A stretch of 64,000 nucleotides of DNA from Halopiger xanaduensis SH-6 (GCF_000217715.1 NC_015666.1:226270-290269), one strand, 5' to 3'; shown: positions 1-9,172, numbered from the stretch's first letter. The notes: generated from the letters alone by a model not told the origin. Numbers and translations: made by a program.

Positions 1-2279
1 CTTCCCACCGCAAGTCGTCCTCGATCGTCGGGGAGACGATGGGTGACTACCACCCCCACGGCGACAGCGCGATCTACGACACCCTGGTCCGGATGGCCCA
101 GGACTTCTCGATGCGCTATCCGCTGGTGGACGGTCAGGGGAACTTCGGCTCGATGGACGGCGACCCGGCCGCCGCGCAGCGGTACACGGAGGCCCGGATG
201 TCGCCCATCTCCGAGGAACTCCTCGAGGACATCGAGAAGGACACCGTCGACTTCTCGGCGAACTACGATGACCGCCTGCAGGAGCCCGACGTGCTCCCGG
301 CGGCGTTCCCGAACCTCCTCGTGAACGGCTCCTCGGGGATCGCAGTCGGGATGTCGACGAACATCCCGCCGCACAACCTCGGGGAAGTGATCGACGCGAC
401 GATCGAACTGATCGACAACCCCGACGCGACCGTCGAGGACCTGATGGAGCACGTCAAGGGTCCTGACTTCCCGACGGGCGCGAACATCGTCGGCCGCGAC
501 GCCATCTATTCGGCCTACAAGACCGGCCGCGGGCGCCTCCGCGTGCGCGCCGAGTTCGAGGTCGAGGAGTGGAAGAACAACCGCGAGCGGATCGTCGTCA
601 CGGAACTGCCCTTCCAGTCCAACAAGGCCCGCCTCGTCGAGCGCATCGCCGAGGACGTCAACGAAGGCGAAATCGAGGGCATCTCCGACCTGCGCGACGA
701 GTCCGACCGCGACGGCGTCCGCGTCGTCATCGAACTCAAGCGCGGCGCCAACAGCGAGGTCGTCAAGAACAAACTGCTCGAGAACCACTTAGAGAAGACC
801 TTCGGCGTCATCAACCTCGCGCTGGTCGACGGTCAGCCCCAGGTCCTCTCGCTGAAGGAAACGCTCGAGGAGTACGTCGCCCACCGCCGCGAAGTGGTGC
901 GCCGGCGCAGCGAGTACGACCTCGAGGAAGCCGAGGACCGCGCGCACATCCTCGAAGGCCGGCTGAAGGCCGTCGAGAACGCCGAGGACGTGGTCGAGCT
1001 GATCCGCGACAGCGAGACCCGCTCGGACGCGAAGGAGAACCTCCAGGACGCCTACGGCTTCTCGCAGGACCAAGCCGACCACATCGTCCGGATGCAACTC
1101 GGCAGCCTCACCTCCATGGAGGCCGCCGAGATCGAGGACGAGTACGAGGAGGTCCAAGCCGAAATCGAGCGCCTGACCGCCATCCTCGAGAGCGAACAAA
1201 AACTGCTCGAGGTCATCAAGGACGAACTCCGCGAAGTGAAGGAGGAGTACGGCGACGACCGCCGGACCTCGATCATCGAGGACCAAGGGACGGTCACCCA
1301 CGAGGATCTCATCCCCGAGGAGGAGGTCTTCGTCGTCATGACCGAGGACGACTACGTCAAGCGGATGCCCATCGAGGACTTCGACCCCCAGGGTCGAGGC
1401 GGCAAAGGCATCATCGGCGCGGACGTCAAGGAGGGCGACCGCGTCGCCACCGTCTTCCGGGCGAACACCCACGACTACCTGCTCTGCTTCACGAATCAGG
1501 GCAAAGTCTACCAGCTCAAGACCTACGAGATCCCCGAGATGGGGCGGACGGCCCGCGGGAAATCGGCCGTCAACATCCTCGATCTCGACGACGGCGAGGA
1601 CATCACCGCCATCGTCGACACCGACGCGCTGGCCGACGACGAGTGCGTGACGATGGTCACGCGCAACGGCTACGTCAAGCGGACCGACGGCGAGGAGTTC
1701 GACAACATCCGCTCGACCGGTATCATCGCCTCCGACCTAGAGGAGGGCGACGAACTCGTCGACGTCGAAGTGACGGACGGCACGAAGGACCTCGTGATCG
1801 CCACCGAGGGCGGCATGACGATCCGCTTCGACGAGGACGAGGTGCGCGCGATGGGCCGCAACGCCCGCGGCGTCAACGGCATCAAACTGCAGGACGACGA
1901 CGCGGTCGCCGGGTTGGTCGCGACCGACGAGGCCGACGACAAGGCCCTGCTGACCGTCACCCGAAACGGGTACGGGAAGCGGACGCGTCTCTCCGAGTAC
2001 AGCCGCCAGTCCCGGTACGGCAAGGGGCTGATCGACATCAAGACCGGCGACCGGAACGGTCCCGTGACGGCGGTCAAAGCCGTCGACGACGACGACCAGC
2101 TCGTGTTGATGAGCGAGGACGGCCAGATCGTCCGCACGCGCGTCGACGAAGTGTCGACCGTCGGCCGCAACACGATGGGCGTGATCGTGATGGAAGTCGA
2201 AGGCGACGACGCGGTCGCGAGCGTCGACGTTGTCCCCGTCGAGTCGATCGAATCCGACGTCGACGCGGCCGACGACTAA
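1..2279 (+). CDS. gyrA: DNA gyrase subunit A, 5'-truncated by window edge
   Basis: GyrA is the DNA-cleaving subunit of gyrase (GyrA2GyrB2), which introduces negative supercoils using ATP. The reading frame is already open at base 3, so the real start lies upstream of the window. The active-site tyrosine lies in [11 protein letters not shown] (codon 183-185). The quinolone-pocket positions equivalent to E. coli Ser83 and Asp87 are Ser (66-68) and Asp (78-80), the sensitive-type residues. A coiled-coil and tower region follows, then the C-terminal beta-pinwheel with a GyrA-box, QGRGGKG (1389-1409), the element used for DNA wrapping, which separates gyrase from topoisomerase IV. The acidic tail is typical of haloarchaea. 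gyrB is usually immediately upstream but is not visible here. Confidence 0.97.
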   Translation, partial: SHRKSSSIVGETMGDYHPHGDSAIYDTLVRMAQDFSMRYPLVDGQGNFGSMDGDPAAAQRYTEARMSPISEELLEDIEKDTVDFSANYDDRLQEPDVLPAAFPNLLVNGSSGIAVGMSTNIPPHNLGEVIDATIELIDNPDATVEDLMEHVKGPDFPTGANIVGRDAIYSAYKTGRGRLRVRAEFEVEEWKNNRERIVVTELPFQSNKARLVERIAEDVNEGEIEGISDLRDESDRDGVRVVIELKRGANSEVVKNKLLENHLEKTFGVINLALVDGQPQVLSLKETLEEYVAHRREVVRRRSEYDLEEAEDRAHILEGRLKAVENAEDVVELIRDSETRSDAKENLQDAYGFSQDQADHIVRMQLGSLTSMEAAEIEDEYEEVQAEIERLTAILESEQKLLEVIKDELREVKEEYGDDRRTSIIEDQGTVTHEDLIPEEEVFVVMTEDDYVKRMPIEDFDPQGRGGKGIIGADVKEGDRVATVFRANTHDYLLCFTNQGKVYQLKTYEIPEMGRTARGKSAVNILDLDDGEDITAIVDTDALADDECVTMVTRNGYVKRTDGEEFDNIRSTGIIASDLEEGDELVDVEVTDGTKDLVIATEGGMTIRFDEDEVRAMGRNARGVNGIKLQDDDAVAGLVATDEADDKALLTVTRNGYGKRTRLSEYSRQSRYGKGLIDIKTGDRNGPVTAVKAVDDDDQLVLMSEDGQIVRTRVDEVSTVGRNTMGVIVMEVEGDDAVASVDVVPVESIESDVDAADD

Positions 2280-2571
2280 TCGGCCGTCGAGAGCTCGCGA
2301 CACTACCTCGAGAGGGGTCGGCTCTAACGGCGAGCCACGAACTGTTGTGAATTGGGTTCTATTTCACCGCTCAGAATCGAACGAGTTGCTCGAGCGGTTG
2401 CGTCCCGTCCTTTTCTGTGCGCGACGAAATCGGGATGAGCGCTCGTCTGATTGAACGGTAACGAGATTGCAGACGTGGAGACGAGAAAGCTGGAGAGACG
2501 GATCTAGAGTCCGGCTGACCGGTTGCGGTCGGCGCCGGTATCGGCTGTCGGAGACCGAGGGCGGACGGGGA

Positions 2572-3105
2572 TCAGTGTGCCGGCTCCTCGCCCGGGGCGG
2601 TCATGTCCTCGATCCGGAGGATGAGGATGTTGTTCGTGTCGTCCTTGCCGTCGACGCGCCCGTCGATGACGAGCTTCGAGAGCGGCGTCGGGCCGACGGT
2701 GACGGCGTCGTCCTCCGAGATGCCGTCGATCGAGCCCTGCATGTGGATCTCCGCGCGGCAGAGTTCGGGGTGGTGGACGCTCGAGAGGTCGATCTCCTCG
2801 ACGATGACGTCCTCGACCGGTTCGCCCTCGTGTTCGAGCGGGACGGAGGCCGGGTCGTCCATCTGCTGGATCTCGAGGGCCTCGTAGGCCGCGGCGGTCG
2901 GCTTGTAGCCACCTTTCGGACCAGGTACACCCTCGACCAGTTGAAGGGCCTTGAGGCTCTGCATCTGATTTCGGATGGTACCCGGGTTGCGGTCTACCTG
3001 CTCGGCGATGTCCTCCCCCTTGATCGCGTCCTCGGACTCCTTGTGGAGGTTCGTGAGCGCGCGGAGGATCTTCTTCTGACTCGGAGTTAGTTCAATTGAT
3101 GACAT
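2572..3105 (-). CDS. Winged-helix transcriptional regulator (Rrf2/TrmB-like, haloarchaeal)
   Basis: This 177-residue protein has an N-terminal winged helix (residues about 5-60; LTPSQKKILRALTNL followed by a recognition-helix region NPGTIRNQMQSLKAL). A conserved basic-turn segment VPGPKGGYKPT resembles the wing of Rrf2-type regulators. The C-terminal half is a small beta-rich domain (about 90-170) of a kind I know only from haloarchaeal homologues. No metal-cluster cysteine triad as in IscR is present; there is a single Cys. The ligand and target genes cannot be read from the sequence. It stands alone on the minus strand between convergent gyrA and the DtxR-type regulator. The 292 bases to gyrA (2280-2571) show no gene. 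Confidence 0.7.
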   Translation of the reverse strand: MSSIELTPSQKKILRALTNLHKESEDAIKGEDIAEQVDRNPGTIRNQMQSLKALQLVEGVPGPKGGYKPTAAAYEALEIQQMDDPASVPLEHEGEPVEDVIVEEIDLSSVHHPELCRAEIHMQGSIDGISEDDAVTVGPTPLSKLVIDGRVDGKDDTNNILILRIEDMTAPGEEPAH

Positions 3106-3277
3106 GGTGAATTGTTCGTAGTTGATTTCCTTAAACCCGACGGGTGACGTCGGTTGTGCTTCGGGATTTCGGTATCGGCAGCGGGGACAGTAAGGCGTTT
3201 CTCTTCGGTTCCGGGTACGGGAGGACCCGCGCGATCCCGCGTTCCCGGTCGTGCGCGCCGAACGACCGTACTACTTA

Positions 3278-3958
3278 CTACTGTTCGACTTTCGTCGGCG
3301 AGGAAACGCGGACGTGGCGTGCGACCGTCTCCGGCAGCGAGACCGGCTCGTCGTGGGCGCTCGAGCGGGCGGTCACCATCCCGAAGGGGGCGACTTCGAC
3401 GATCTCGAGTTCGACGCCGGGTTCGACGCCGTGGTCGGCCAGATAGGAGAGCACTTCGGGATCGCGGTCGGCGACCTCCTCGACGACGACGGTTTCGCCC
3501 TCCGCAAACTCCGAGACGGTCTTCCCTTCGGGGCGTTCCGGCGGTTCGAGGTCGGCGCCGGGGATCGGCGAGCCGTGCGGGTCGACCTCCGGCTCGCCGA
3601 GCGCGTCGGCGACGCGGGCCTCGAAGTTCTCGCTGATGTGGTGTTCGAGCCGGTCGGCCTCGTCGTGGACCTCCGACCAGTCGTAGTCCAGATGTTCGGT
3701 GAGGTAGGCCTCGAGCAGCCGGTGGTGGCGGACGACCTCGAGGGCGACGGTCTCGCCCTCGTCTGTGAGCGTGACCCCGCGGTACTTCTCCCGGTCGACC
3801 AGCCCGCGGTCCTCGAGTTTGTCGAGCATGCTGGTGACCGTCGGCGACGTGACGTCCAGCTCCGCGGCGATCTCGGAGGTCTTGATGCGGTCGTCGGTCG
3901 ACCGCTGGAGCTGGTAGATGACCTTGAGGTAGTCTTCCATCACGTCGCTCAGCATCAT
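3278..3958 (-). CDS. DtxR/MntR-family metal-dependent transcriptional regulator
   Basis: A 226-residue iron- or manganese-sensing repressor. The N-terminal winged helix (about 1-65) has the DtxR signature: MLSDVMEDYLKVIYQL, TSEIAAELDVTSPTVTSML and the wing YRGVTLTDEG. The dimerisation/metal domain follows, with the usual ligand-rich run (HHRLLEAYLTEHLDYDW, EVHDEADRLEHHIS). The C-terminal 70 residues form an FeoA-like SH3 domain (VVEEVADRDPEVLSYLADHG onward). Haloarchaeal members (SirR/Idr) control iron uptake and storage. The upstream region carries a perfect inverted repeat overlapping the likely TATA element, which suggests autoregulation. The start could be the first or second Met (3958 or 3955). 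Confidence 0.9.
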   Translation of the reverse strand: MMLSDVMEDYLKVIYQLQRSTDDRIKTSEIAAELDVTSPTVTSMLDKLEDRGLVDREKYRGVTLTDEGETVALEVVRHHRLLEAYLTEHLDYDWSEVHDEADRLEHHISENFEARVADALGEPEVDPHGSPIPGADLEPPERPEGKTVSEFAEGETVVVEEVADRDPEVLSYLADHGVEPGVELEIVEVAPFGMVTARSSAHDEPVSLPETVARHVRVSSPTKVEQ

Positions 3959-3963
3959 GCTCG

Positions 3964-3991
3964 AGATTTAGCCCCGTCTACCCCTAAATCT
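3964..3991 (-). promoter_or_regulatory. Palindrome over the dtxR-type promoter (candidate operator)
   Basis: AGATTTAG at 3964-3971 is the exact reverse complement of CTAAATCT at 3984-3991, with a 12-base spacer. The distal arm lies 26-33 bases upstream of the regulator start at 3958, where a haloarchaeal TATA box is expected for a leaderless transcript. A bound dimer would block TBP/TFB, so autorepression is a reasonable inference. Only the symmetry and its position are directly seen. Confidence 0.6.
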
Positions 3992-4089
3992 ACCGCCAGC
4001 GAGATCGGTCGGGTGACGAGTCGACTGCTCGAAGGTCGGGAGCGCAGGGGATCGTCACGACCAAACCGATGCCCGGCGTACGCTCGCGC

Positions 4090-5049
4090 ATGAACACGAA
4101 CGCGACCGTTCGGATCATCGGCGCGCCGATGGACTACGGGGCCAACCGCCGCGGCGTCGACATGGGACCCTCGGCGATCCGGTACGCCGGCCTCGCCGAC
4201 GAACTCGAGCGCGCGAGCGTCGCCCCGGTCGACGACGGGGACCTCTCGATGCCGCGAGCGGAGGAGATCGACCCCGATGCGGACGACGCAACCGGACTCG
4301 AATCGACCGGCGGGGAGAGCGCGGGCGTCGAGAACGCCAAGTTCCTCCCGGAGATCGAGAGCGTCAACGCCCGCCTCGCCGACCGCGTCGCGGAGACGCT
4401 GGCCGACGGCGAGTTCCCGCTCGTGCTCGGCGGCGACCACTCGGTCGCGATCGGGTCGCTCCACGGCTCCGCGCGCGACGCGGACGTCGGCGCGATCTGG
4501 TTCGACGCCCACGCCGACCTCAACACGCCCGAAACCTCGCCCAGCGGCAACGTCCACGGGATGCCGCTGGGCGCCGCGCTCGGTCGGGGCGTCTTCGGGG
4601 ACATGGACTGGGCCCACAGCCCCCGCCTCCGGGAGGAGTCGGTCGCCTACGTCGGCCTCCGCAGCATCGACGAGCGCGAGCGGGAACTGGTCCGCGAGAG
4701 CGAGATGACCGCGTTCACGATGTCCGATATCGACCAGCGCGGCATGACGGCCGTCGTCGAGGACGCGCTCGCGGTCGCGACCGACGGGACCGACGGTATC
4801 CACGTCAGCCTCGACCTCGACATGATCGATCCCAAGGCCGCACCGGGCGTCGGGACGCCGGTCCGCGGCGGCGTCACCTACCGCGAGGCTCACGCCGCCC
4901 TCGAGGCAGTCTCGCGGCGCCACGATCGCGACGGAATCCTCCGCTCGATGGACGTCGTCGAAGTCAACCCGATCCTCGACGAGGCCAACGAAACGGCGGC
5001 GCTCGCGGCCGAGCTCACGGCGAGCGCGTTCGGCAAGCGGATTCTCTGA
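4090..5049 (+). CDS. rocF: Arginase (ureohydrolase family)
   Basis: Predicted arginase, hydrolysing L-arginine to ornithine and urea with a dinuclear Mn centre. The 319 residues include all ureohydrolase metal motifs: GGDHS, WFDAHADLNTPE, and DLDMIDPKAAPG. The substrate-loop motif SGNVHGMPLG is arginase-like rather than agmatinase-like. C-terminal VVEVNPILDE completes the fold. I place the start at 4090 (MNTNATVRIIG) rather than the in-frame ATG at 4069, because the family fold begins at the VRIIGAP strand. It is monocistronic, divergent from the DtxR regulator, with a 98-base upstream gap. Function as arginase is based on motif choice; formiminoglutamase or agmatinase is less likely. Confidence 0.9.
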   Translation: MNTNATVRIIGAPMDYGANRRGVDMGPSAIRYAGLADELERASVAPVDDGDLSMPRAEEIDPDADDATGLESTGGESAGVENAKFLPEIESVNARLADRVAETLADGEFPLVLGGDHSVAIGSLHGSARDADVGAIWFDAHADLNTPETSPSGNVHGMPLGAALGRGVFGDMDWAHSPRLREESVAYVGLRSIDERERELVRESEMTAFTMSDIDQRGMTAVVEDALAVATDGTDGIHVSLDLDMIDPKAAPGVGTPVRGGVTYREAHAALEAVSRRHDRDGILRSMDVVEVNPILDEANETAALAAELTASAFGKRIL

Positions 5050-5157
5050 TCGGCGTTCTCGATCGGCATAACCGAGGATCTGATCGTCTAATGGTAACGT
5101 GAACCACGGTATAACGGTTCCAATACCTTTGTATCGTAGGGTTTTAAACTAGTTAGT

Positions 5158-6327
5158 ATGACTGAGAACGTCGTCGTACTCGGCGCCGGATACGCCGGTG
5201 CCGGTGCGGTCACCAAACTCCAGTCGGAGCTCGATGGCAACGCGCGATTAACGTGGATCGCCGACGTCGACTACCACCTCGTCCTGCACGAGGCCCACCG
5301 CGTGATCCGGGATCCGGACGTTCGCTCGGACATCACCTTCCCCGTGACCGAGATCGCGGACCCCTCGACACGGTTCATCCGGGACGAAGTCGTCGGCCTC
5401 GACGTCGACGAGCAGGTCGTCGAACTCGCCGACAGCGAGGCCGTCGAGTACGACTACGTCCTCGTCGCGCTGGGCAGCCAGACCGCCTACTACGGCATCC
5501 CCGGCCTCGAGGACAACTCTCTGACGCTCAAGAGCTTGGACGACGCCCTCGAGATTCACGAGACCGTCCAGGAGGCCAGCCAGGAAGCGACTCGCGGCGA
5601 TCCCGCACAGATCGTCATCGGCGGCGCCGGCCTCTCGGGCATCCAGACCGCCGGCGAGATCGCCGAGTTCCGCGACGAACACCGCGCGCCGATCGACATT
5701 CACCTCGTCGAGGCCTTGGAGGAAATCTTCCCCGGTAACGATCCCGAGATCCAGCAGGCCCTGCGCGACCTGCTCGAGGACGCCGGCGTCCGCATCCACA
5801 CGGACGATCCGATCACCGAGGCCACCGAGGAGCAGATCGAGTTCGACGAGGGCGACCCCCTCGAGTACGACGTGTTCGTCTGGACCGGCGGCATCACGGG
5901 CCGCGACGCCTTAGACGACGCCGAACTCGAGAAGGAGCACAACCGCGTCAACGCCGAGCCGAACTTCCAGACTTCCGACGAGCGCGTCTTCGCCATCGGC
6001 GACTCCGCGATCGTCGACCAGGGCGACCAGCCCGCGCCGCCGACGGCCCAGGCCGCCTGGCAGGCCGCGGAGGTCGCCGGCGAGAATATCGCCCGCGCGA
6101 TCGAGAACCGGCCGCTCAAGACCTGGGAGCACGAGGACAAGGGGACCGTCGTCTCCGTCGGCGAGAAGGCCGTCGCCCACGAGGTCAAGCCGGGCTTCGG
6201 CATCTCCCTGCCCGTCGGCACTTTCGGCGGCGTCCCGGCACAGACCCTGAAGAAGCTGATCGCCGCGCGCTGGATCGCGAGCATCACGTCCTGGAACGAG
6301 GCGCGCAAGTCCTGGTCGTCGCTGTAA
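5158..6327 (+). CDS. FAD-dependent NAD(P)H dehydrogenase (NDH-2 type)
   Basis: A 389-residue pyridine nucleotide-disulphide oxidoreductase of the NDH-2 kind, which passes electrons from NADH to membrane quinone without pumping protons. The N-terminal Rossmann fold binds FAD (VVVLGAGYAGAGAV, residues 4-17). A second GxGxxG-type fold (IVIGGAGLSGIQTAGEIA, around 155-172) binds NAD(P)H. The conserved FAD-closing motif VFAIGDSA lies near residue 280. No CxxC redox disulphide is present, which excludes thioredoxin- or lipoamide-type reductases. The C-terminus is amphipathic and rich in Trp/Lys (LIAARWIASITSWNEARKSW), as in membrane-associated NDH-2. Archaea often carry several paralogues, so a sulfide:quinone or other quinone reductase role remains possible. 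Confidence 0.85.
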   Translation: MTENVVVLGAGYAGAGAVTKLQSELDGNARLTWIADVDYHLVLHEAHRVIRDPDVRSDITFPVTEIADPSTRFIRDEVVGLDVDEQVVELADSEAVEYDYVLVALGSQTAYYGIPGLEDNSLTLKSLDDALEIHETVQEASQEATRGDPAQIVIGGAGLSGIQTAGEIAEFRDEHRAPIDIHLVEALEEIFPGNDPEIQQALRDLLEDAGVRIHTDDPITEATEEQIEFDEGDPLEYDVFVWTGGITGRDALDDAELEKEHNRVNAEPNFQTSDERVFAIGDSAIVDQGDQPAPPTAQAAWQAAEVAGENIARAIENRPLKTWEHEDKGTVVSVGEKAVAHEVKPGFGISLPVGTFGGVPAQTLKKLIAARWIASITSWNEARKSWSSL

Positions 6328-6374
6328 TCCGATCGGCCCGGAATCGAACGCGAGACCGCTATCGAATCGACGCG

Positions 6375-6998
6375 TTACCGCGTATCGTCTTCGTTTTCGT
6401 CGTTGCCGGCGTCAGCCGTCCCTGCGTCGCCATCGTCCGTAGCCGTGTCGCGACCGTCCCCTCCCATCGGCCGGGCCGGTACGCCGGCGACCGTCGTCCC
6501 CGGTTCGACGTCCCGCGTTACGAGCGAGTTCGCCGCCACGCGCGCCTCGGCGCCGATTTCGACGCCCGGAAGGACGATCGCCCCCGCGCCGATCATCGCC
6601 CGTTCGCCGACGACGACCTCGCCGGTCCGGTACTCGTCCTGTAAGAACTCGTGACAGAGTAAGGTCGCGTCGTAGCCGACGATCGCGTGATCCTCGAGCG
6701 TGATCAACTCGGGCCAGAAGACGTCCGGCGTCGCCTCGAGGCCCCACGAGACGTCGTCGCCGACGGTGACGCCGATGCGTCGCATGAGCCAGCGCTTGAG
6801 CCGCAGGCTCGGCGAGATTCGGACGAGCCAGACGACGACGTAGTTGATCGCGATCCGGAGCGGGTGCTTCGCGTCGGTCCAGTAGGCGAGCGAGTTGCGC
6901 GGACCCGCCGTTCGGTGATGGGTGATGCGGTCGTGTCGGGAGCGGGATTCAGATTCGGATTCGGATCCGGAACCGGAACCGGAACTGTCGTCAGTCAC
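6375..6998 (-). CDS. Hexapeptide-repeat (LbH) O-acyltransferase
   Basis: This 207-residue protein belongs to the left-handed parallel beta-helix acyltransferases, relatives of maltose/galactoside O-acetyltransferases that acetylate sugars. After an unusual Ser/Gly/Glu-rich N-terminus (GSGSGSESESES) comes a hydrophobic segment (about 45-60) and then hexapeptide repeats (IGVTVGDDVSWG, ITLEDHAIVG, VVVGERAMIGAGAIVLPGVEIGAEARVAANSLV). The catalytic His probably is in LLCHEF. The closing motif VAGVPARPMG is diagnostic of acyltransferases using acetyl-CoA. The C-terminus is Asp/Asn-rich. The annotated start is a GTG. No sugar-pathway neighbours are visible, so the acceptor is unknown. Confidence 0.8.
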   Translation of the reverse strand: MTDDSSGSGSGSESESESRSRHDRITHHRTAGPRNSLAYWTDAKHPLRIAINYVVVWLVRISPSLRLKRWLMRRIGVTVGDDVSWGLEATPDVFWPELITLEDHAIVGYDATLLCHEFLQDEYRTGEVVVGERAMIGAGAIVLPGVEIGAEARVAANSLVTRDVEPGTTVAGVPARPMGGDGRDTATDDGDAGTADAGNDENEDDTR

Positions 6999-7067
6999 TC
7001 GTCGGCGGTTCGACCCATCGATACAAGAAACCGACTGATGTCTCGAGCAACGGGACCCTGTTCGCCG

Positions 7068-7904
7068 TCAGGACTGTAGTGCGTCGATCGTCGCGTCCGC
7101 GGCCGACCGATCACCCGGCCGCCCGACCAGTTCGCGGAACCGCTCGCCCGACAGGCCGCAGCGGTACGCCGGCTTGAACATCATGTTCGCGCCGCCTTCG
7201 GCGACGTTCCAGGCGGACTCGACCGCTTCGCGGAGGTAGTACTGCGGCCGCTCGTTGCCCGGCTTCACGACGTACTCGCTCAACCGGATCGGATACCGAT
7301 CGAAGAGACCGCCGGGTTCGCGGCCGTCGACGAGGACGATCGTCTTCTCGGCGAGGTACGGCCGCCCGTCTCGAGCGCGTTTCGTGTGGGCATTTTCCGG
7401 GTGGCCCTCAAAGATCGCTTCGCACTCCGGCGGCGGCGTCTCGGGCGTGATCACGTCGACGTGGTCGACGGTGAAGTAGCCGATCAGGTACCGGTGGGCG
7501 CGCTCGCCGCCCGGCCGCCGTAGGCCCGCGTAGAAGCCGACGACGTCACCCGGCTCGAGGGCTCGCAGTCGAGTGACGTAGCCGCTGGTGCGGTGTTCGC
7601 CGTAGGTGAGCGCCTCGAAGTTGGGATCGCGGTGGAACGGCCACGACTCGAGGGTCTCGCCGGTGACGGTCTCGACGCCGCCGCGGACGGGTTGGGGTTC
7701 GATACGGGTCGTGAGGTCCGCCGCGACGCGGTGCTCGGGATCGTCGCTCGCGCGGAGCGCCCACGAGCCCAGCGTCTCGGATTCGCTCGTCTCGCGAGTC
7801 TTCTCGGGGATCGGGATATACTCGAACCGGCCGTCGTCGTACAGCGGTCCGAGCGCGCCGAGGTTCGTGCTGTCGGCACCGATGCCTGCGAGGACGACCG
7901 TCAT
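7068..7904 (-). CDS. Nmad3-like putative nucleotide-modification protein
   Basis: A 278-residue protein conserved in haloarchaea. It resembles the Nmad3 (nucleotide modification associated domain 3) family by its N-terminal VVLAGIGADSTN strand-loop, the FEYIPIPEK segment, HRDPNFEALTYGEH, and the LEPGDVVGFYAGL and RYLIGYFTV strands. Members of this family are predicted from context to act with DNA or RNA base-modifying enzymes; no reaction has been shown that I can cite. I use the start at 7904 (MTVVLAG), not the upstream in-frame codon at 7967, because homologues begin at this strand. There is no modification operon nearby, so a housekeeping role is as likely as a defence one. Confidence 0.55.
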   Translation of the reverse strand: MTVVLAGIGADSTNLGALGPLYDDGRFEYIPIPEKTRETSESETLGSWALRASDDPEHRVAADLTTRIEPQPVRGGVETVTGETLESWPFHRDPNFEALTYGEHRTSGYVTRLRALEPGDVVGFYAGLRRPGGERAHRYLIGYFTVDHVDVITPETPPPECEAIFEGHPENAHTKRARDGRPYLAEKTIVLVDGREPGGLFDRYPIRLSEYVVKPGNERPQYYLREAVESAWNVAEGGANMMFKPAYRCGLSGERFRELVGRPGDRSAADATIDALQS

Positions 7905-8001
7905 CGGCGGAGTATCGTGAGTCGAGGGCGATAAAGCGCTCGGTAGCACCGGGTCCGATAGTTGCAATCACGTCGCTTCCGAGCACTGGAATTGGACCCG
8001 A

Positions 8002-8262
8002 TCACCGGTCACTCGACTGCGAGACGTAAAAGAGCGGAATCAGGAGGACCAGAAAGAGCGTTCCCATGACGGCGATGGCGATCCAGATCGTCGACACCAA
8101 CCGCTCCGGAATGACGTCGGCGAACTCGGCGAGCCAGAGGAGACTGTAACCCCCCGCGACGAGTAACGAGACGATGTACATCCGCAATCCGAGCCGAACG
8201 ACGTGATACAGCGTCGTCCTGGTGACGGCCGGCGACAGGTAGTCGTCGAGTCTGCCGATCAT
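8002..8262 (-). CDS. Small two-helix membrane protein of unknown function
   Basis: An 86-residue protein with two clear hydrophobic helices (about 25-48, MYIVSLLVAGGYSLLWLAEF; and 58-80, TIWIAIAVMGTLFLVLLIPLF) joined by an acidic loop. The N-terminus is cytoplasm-like. I recognise no family. It is a single gene, 97 bases from the Nmad3-like gene on the same strand. The composition (few stops, acidic termini, balanced start) supports a real gene. Confidence 0.6.
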   Translation of the reverse strand: MIGRLDDYLSPAVTRTTLYHVVRLGLRMYIVSLLVAGGYSLLWLAEFADVIPERLVSTIWIAIAVMGTLFLVLLIPLFYVSQSSDR

Positions 8263-8690
8263 CCCCCGTGCCTCCGCGCACTGAGGGCTATCTCGAGTTG
8301 TCCGCCGGTGTCGATCGACTCTCGAGGGACAGGCGGCTGAACACGAGTCCGACGCCGCTCGCGCTCGTCCCGTCCACTCCGGCCGCGAGTATCCGTTCCA
8401 GGATCGAGCGCTCGGATGACCATCAGTTCTACCGACTTGTACGCGACACTATCGGCTTGAATCTTTATACCAGTCCGTCGGTTTAGGGCGGTAGATCGGA
8501 CGTTCGCCGACTCGAGCGAGCGTAGTCACGAACTGCTCTACGCGTAGGCTCTGCTCGATTACTTGTTCGACCTGTCGCGTCGTCTCCGAACGGACGAACG
8601 CTCCCGAACAAACCGCCCGCAAGAAGTCGATTCCGATTACCCTAGACCTATATGATTTGGTTCTCGTATTAAGTACTACGTGACCACTCG
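8263..8690. other. 428-base spacer, one possible small gene
   Basis: No confident gene. On the minus strand a possible small gene (8449-8622) is listed separately. AT-rich patches at 8647-8675 (CTATATGATTT, GTATTAAGTA) are the likely divergent promoter region for the zinc-finger gene at 8691 and for that small candidate. Confidence 0.5.
8449..8622 (-). CDS. Possible small protein (57 aa), uncertain
   Basis: An open frame with a TTG start, containing a coherent C-terminus (SLRVEQFVTTLARVGERPIY then a Trp-Tyr-Lys end). The amino-acid pattern looks more protein-like than antisense noise and has no gene opposite it. A TATA-like ATATAG lies about 30 bases upstream of the TTG. There is no ATG. I recognise no family, and it may be a remnant of a longer gene. 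Confidence 0.3.
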   Translation of the reverse strand: MRAVCSGAFVRSETTRQVEQVIEQSLRVEQFVTTLARVGERPIYRPKPTDWYKDSSR

Positions 8691-8873
8691 ATGACGGAGA
8701 GGGAGGACGATTTTCTCGCCGCCTGCGACGAGTGTGGGGCCGTGTACGCCGCGACCGAAACCGAGGCGGGACGAATCCTTCCACTCGGTTCTCGAGGCGG
8801 GTGCCAGTGCGGTAGTACGTCGTTTTCGCAAGTTGATAGTAGGGACCTCGACGAGTCGGATGACGACAGTTGA
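8691..8873 (+). CDS. Small zinc-ribbon protein (60 aa)
   Basis: A 60-residue micro-protein with a CDECG knuckle near residue 12 and a CQCG knuckle near residue 38, the four-cysteine layout of haloarchaeal one-domain zinc fingers. The tail is acidic (DESDDDS). Such proteins are abundant in haloarchaea and some affect motility or biofilm formation, but this member's role is unknown. It stands alone, 228 bases before the tRNA. Confidence 0.75.
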   Translation: MTEREDDFLAACDECGAVYAATETEAGRILPLGSRGGCQCGSTSFSQVDSRDLDESDDDS

Positions 8874-9101
8874 GTCTGTGGCTCGAGAGTCGGTCCTCAG
8901 GTACAACTCACGTTTGAAGCCACACGGTTGGTGAATACGCGATCAGATCAGTCTCTCGAGAGCAGTTTGAACTGTCTTCTTTTTCGATTAGATACGGCAT
9001 CTGAAAATTAAATTTAGTGTTCTTGCATGAACACCATCCGGATATTACTCGGCGATTTCAAGTACAAACCGCTAAGAGTTGAACACTGAGGGAATAAGAA
9101 G

Positions 9102-9172
9102 TGGGACCGCCGAGAATTGAACTCGGGTCCTACGGACCCCATCCGCAGAGGATACCACTACCCCACGGTCCC
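9102..9172 (-). tRNA. tRNA-Pro (GGG anticodon)
   Basis: The reverse complement folds into a full cloverleaf. The acceptor is GGGACCG paired with CGGTCCC, with discriminator A at 9102. The anticodon stem is TGCGG/CCGTA around the loop ATGGGGT, so the anticodon is GGG, reading proline CCC/CCU. The T arm is CCGAG-TTCAATT-CTCGG. The D arm is short with G18-G19. The variable region is GGAC. CCA is not encoded, as is usual in archaea. No intron is present. There is no sign of integration at its 3' end in this window. Confidence 0.95.

Noticed and set aside
569..2350. Long plus-strand frame overlapping gyrA in another phase
   Set aside because: The translation is arginine-rich low complexity; gyrA is unambiguous in the other frame.
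3251..4093. Plus-strand frame opposite the DtxR-type regulator
   Set aside because: The regulator's domains are clear on the minus strand, and the plus translation is a low-complexity mirror of it.
5142..5148. TTTTAAA as a promoter of the NADH dehydrogenase-like gene
   Set aside because: It lies only 10 bases before the start codon, too close for an archaeal TATA box unless translation starts further downstream, which the FAD-binding motif rules out.
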